Source: Bacteroidia bacterium (GTDB taxonomy: Bacteria; Bacteroidota; Bacteroidia; Chitinophagales; Saprospiraceae). Taken from it: 8,151 bases of DNA. The DNA is taken from assembly GCA_030431945.1 (NCBI GenBank), contig JAUIIF010000180.1:1-8151 (forward strand). The letters are read 5' to 3'. Shown piece by piece: positions 5,792 through 8,151 of this stretch (position 1 is its first letter; each line of letters opens with the position of its first letter). The translations under genes and the position numbers were made by a program. Below the pieces are notes generated by a model. That model was not told where the DNA came from. It saw only the letters and a list, made by a program, of their open reading frames with translations, and made no database searches.

Positions 5792-7972
5792 TTACCGCTC
5801 GCCCGGCCGGTACGTTGCTACGGCCCGCTTCATTACCTCTTCACGGTAAAACGGGACTTCCTTGAACTGCCGGTCAGCATACCGCTGCCCCTGATCAAAA
5901 AAGTGGGGCGAATCCGGGTGCCCGCTCTGCCCTCCGGCCAGCAGACTCTTGGCCTTCACCCGCTCACCAAATTCTACTACGGCTACGAAACTGTTGCCGG
6001 AAGTACCGTAAAGTCGCTTGGTGTTGTCGTAAGACCTGGCGCCGAAGGACGCCAACGCACCCCAGCGCCCCGAGGCCAGACCTACGGCAACACTGGGCTG
6101 TTGGTCGTCAAAATCAGGCTGGATGCTGCCGGAGAGTCGTTGCAGACGGTTGATCTCCCCCCAAGGCGTTTCCCACGTACCAAAGTGAGCCGTAAGGGTG
6201 TCTACGGCAGCGGCGAAAAGACGTAGTCGTTCCGCAGGGGGAGCTTCCTCTCCAAAATAACGGATCCTTTCCATGAAATTCAATCCGTCAGGGGCTGCGC
6301 CCTGACGCAGGCAGGCCATGCCGTAATAATGGGCCAGTGACATGGCTACCGACGTTTTGGAAGTTCGGAAATCCCAGGGGCGCAGGGTGTCGATTGGTCC
6401 GGCGAGAGAGGTGGTGGGAGATCTGACTTGATCGTAGGCTTCAATCAATCCCGGCAGGAGTGCGGCAAAGGCGGGTAAGTAGGGGTCGTACGCCATCCCG
6501 ATCAGCTTGTCCAGGGTGTAGTCCCGGCTATTTTCCAATAACCCCAGCGCATGGAGGCCCCGGAAATTTTCGAGGTTGCGGGACATGTATCGCGGGTAAT
6601 CGGCAGGTTGCGGGCTTGAGGCTCCGGTGGCCGTGAAGGGGGTGGAATTGCAGTTTTGAATCCACCCGTTGTCCGGATTGACGATCGTAATGGCCTCCGC
6701 AACGGGGTGTAAGCCCTGCCAGTCGGTCGCGGGGTCACTACCATCCACCGGCCGGGTGTAATCGAAGGTGGTGTCCCGGATTGGAATGAAGTTACCGTGG
6801 TAATACGCGATGTTCCCTTCGGCGTCGGCAAAAACGGTATTATTGGAAGAGTTCGTCCGGAGGTCCATCATTTCCCAAAACTCCCGGTGGTTATTCAGTT
6901 TCGTGCGGGTGTACGATTGTTCGAGGGCCTTGACGGGTTCCCACATCATGGCGGAGGCAACCCATTTGTCGCCCAGGGAATGGGTGATGGGACCGTGGTG
7001 GGTACGGTAAAGCGGAAAAGTTTTTTCCAACCGTTGTTCGCCGGCTTTATACGTTAATCTGACTTCTTTACTGATGACCGGCCGCCATTCCTCGCCGTAC
7101 TTATACTGAAGTTTACCTTCTTTTTCCCTCACCGTTTCGACAAACTCATCCCGCACATCCGTATAGGTTGAGGTGTGCATCCAGCCCGTTTTTTCGTTGA
7201 ATCCCTGGTAAATAAAAAATTGCCCCCAGGTAACTGCACCGTAAGCGTTCAGGCCTTCTTCGCTGACGACGTGGACTTCTCCCCGAAAATAGAAGGAAGT
7301 GTGTGGGTTGATCAGCAGCATCGCATTCCCGGATTGGGTGAGCTGCCCGGAAATGGCGATGCCGTTGGAGCCACGGGGTTCCTCCAGGGGAGCGAGTAAA
7401 CTGTTTTCCGGCAGGTTGTCGCTGAGCGAGCCGGCAGTTTTGCCGGCATAGAAATCTTCAATTTTCCGGGTCGAAATTCCTTCGATATCTCCCCCGATGG
7501 ATCCCTCACTAAAGTACATCGGCATCCACGGCTCGAAGTGAGTAAGTAGCTGGGGCCGGACTTCCGGATGAGTATGAAGATAGTAGTTCAGGCCATCCGC
7601 AAAGGCCTGGCAAAGGGCTTGCAACCAGTCCGGGCTGCTTTCGTAGGCCGCAATGGCCTCTTCTTTCGTCATGTACAGGTGGGCCCGCAGGTCACTGTAG
7701 AGGGCTTCCTCTCCTGCTATTTCGGCCAGCCTTCCGGTGGCCCAGATGTAGTTGCGCTCTATCCGGGGAAAATCGTCTTCCGCCTGGGCGTACAATAAAC
7801 CGAAGACGGCATCGGCATCTGTTTTACCGTAGATGTGAGGAACACCAAAATCATCCCGAATGATGGTCGTACGCGCAGCATGGTCCGTCCACCGGTCCTG
7901 CTCAGTGCTGATGGGCTCCGTACGGCAGGAAGTGAACAGGAGCAGAAGGAAAAAGTATAGCCAGTTTCTCAT
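5792..7972 (-). CDS. Penicillin acylase / AHL acylase-type Ntn-hydrolase lipoprotein
   Basis: This 726-residue protein belongs to the penicillin amidase family (PF01804). Members are made as a precursor that cuts itself in two and hydrolyse amide bonds of acylated substrates such as penicillins, acyl-homoserine lactones or aculeacin. The signal MRNWLYFFLLLLFTSC predicts a lipoprotein lipidated at Cys16. The alpha part opens with a DDFGVPHIYGKTDADAVFGL segment and the YAQAEDD motif. Self-cleavage is predicted at RG/SNG, making Ser202 the N-terminal nucleophile of the beta chain. His224 (in NPHTSF) then falls exactly at beta position 23, as in the AHL acylase PvdQ. Asn440 in WIQNCNSTPFTATG is the likely oxyanion residue. 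The C-terminus has the conserved GGQSGHPDSPHFFDQGQRY. Length is normal for the family and no frame is broken. The substrate is unknown; AHL quenching, lipid amide scavenging or beta-lactam cleavage are all possible. Confidence 0.93.
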   Translation of the reverse strand: MRNWLYFFLLLLFTSCRTEPISTEQDRWTDHAARTTIIRDDFGVPHIYGKTDADAVFGLLYAQAEDDFPRIERNYIWATGRLAEIAGEEALYSDLRAHLYMTKEEAIAAYESSPDWLQALCQAFADGLNYYLHTHPEVRPQLLTHFEPWMPMYFSEGSIGGDIEGISTRKIEDFYAGKTAGSLSDNLPENSLLAPLEEPRGSNGIAISGQLTQSGNAMLLINPHTSFYFRGEVHVVSEEGLNAYGAVTWGQFFIYQGFNEKTGWMHTSTYTDVRDEFVETVREKEGKLQYKYGEEWRPVISKEVRLTYKAGEQRLEKTFPLYRTHHGPITHSLGDKWVASAMMWEPVKALEQSYTRTKLNNHREFWEMMDLRTNSSNNTVFADAEGNIAYYHGNFIPIRDTTFDYTRPVDGSDPATDWQGLHPVAEAITIVNPDNGWIQNCNSTPFTATGASSPQPADYPRYMSRNLENFRGLHALGLLENSRDYTLDKLIGMAYDPYLPAFAALLPGLIEAYDQVRSPTTSLAGPIDTLRPWDFRTSKTSVAMSLAHYYGMACLRQGAAPDGLNFMERIRYFGEEAPPAERLRLFAAAVDTLTAHFGTWETPWGEINRLQRLSGSIQPDFDDQQPSVAVGLASGRWGALASFGARSYDNTKRLYGTSGNSFVAVVEFGERVKAKSLLAGGQSGHPDSPHFFDQGQRYADRQFKEVPFYREEVMKRAVATYRPGER

Positions 7973-8151
7973 GGGGGCAGCCTTTACGAGTGTCTGGTGA
8001 AGCTACCACCTGCGCCAGACCTGAGCAACTACACCCTGTCCGCCACAAAAAAACATGAGTCATCCCGAATTTTGGCCTTGCCCGACCTCAGTTTGCGCTA
8101 AAACAAGGGTACTGCGCTTGCTAATTACAAATTTGGTATTCGTTGCCCCTT
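7973..8151. other. Non-coding upstream region of the acylase gene (right edge)
   Basis: These 179 bases precede the acylase start codon and contain no open frame with coding character. The only promoter-like arrangement on the minus strand is TACCCTTG (8104-8111), one mismatch from TAnnTTTG, with TTTG at 8128-8131. The 16-base gap is shorter than usual and the leader would exceed 100 bases, so the assignment is weak. No Shine-Dalgarno sequence precedes the ATG, as is common in Bacteroidota. Confidence 0.4.

Noticed and set aside
5645..6226. A 193-codon plus-strand open frame overlapping the end of the DinB-like gene and the acylase gene.
   Set aside because: It overlaps two well supported genes, has no family features, and most of it is the complement of the conserved acylase C-terminus.

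Overview
The window looks like a stretch of a moderately GC-rich Bacteroidota chromosome. The evidence is its protein families: a GH3–serine-hydrolase fusion, a DUF1080 lipoprotein, a short Crp/Fnr regulator whose helix-turn-helix ends in MTPETLSRL, a lipoprotein penicillin-acylase homologue, and start codons with little Shine-Dalgarno signal. A Saprospiria/Lewinella-like source is a guess from protein style; no database search was possible. I see no tRNA, rRNA, CRISPR array, transposase or phage gene.

Layout. Positions 1-4125 hold three genes on the minus strand. In transcription order these are a 995-residue secreted GH3 glycosidase fused to a beta-lactamase-fold serine hydrolase (4125 to 1138), a DUF1080 / 3-keto-glycoside hydrolase-type lipoprotein (967 to 161), and the first 32 codons of a protein with a Tat-type lipoprotein signal (98 to the left edge). 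A 325-base divergent intergenic region (4126-4450) follows, carrying three closely spaced inverted repeats. Rightward from it run a Crp/Fnr-type regulator (4451-4987) and a DinB-superfamily protein (5130-5699). A large minus-strand penicillin-acylase/AHL-acylase-type lipoprotein (7972 to 5792) converges on the DinB gene, and 179 non-coding bases precede it at the right edge.

Functional reading. Every minus-strand gene encodes an exported protein, three of them lipoproteins and one with a Sec signal. The fusion pairs domains that resemble two separate Bacillus muropeptide-recycling enzymes, a NagZ-type beta-N-acetylglucosaminidase and an AmiE-type amidase, so it may strip GlcNAc and then the stem peptide from cell-wall fragments. 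DUF1080 and the Tat-type gene could belong to a 3-keto-sugar route. The divergently transcribed Crp/Fnr gene is the natural candidate regulator of its own and the GH3 promoter, and an 18-bp dyad between them has a geometry close to that of Fnr-type operators. Most of the window is ordinary accessory metabolism. The intergenic repeats and the enzyme fusion are the parts most worth a second look.
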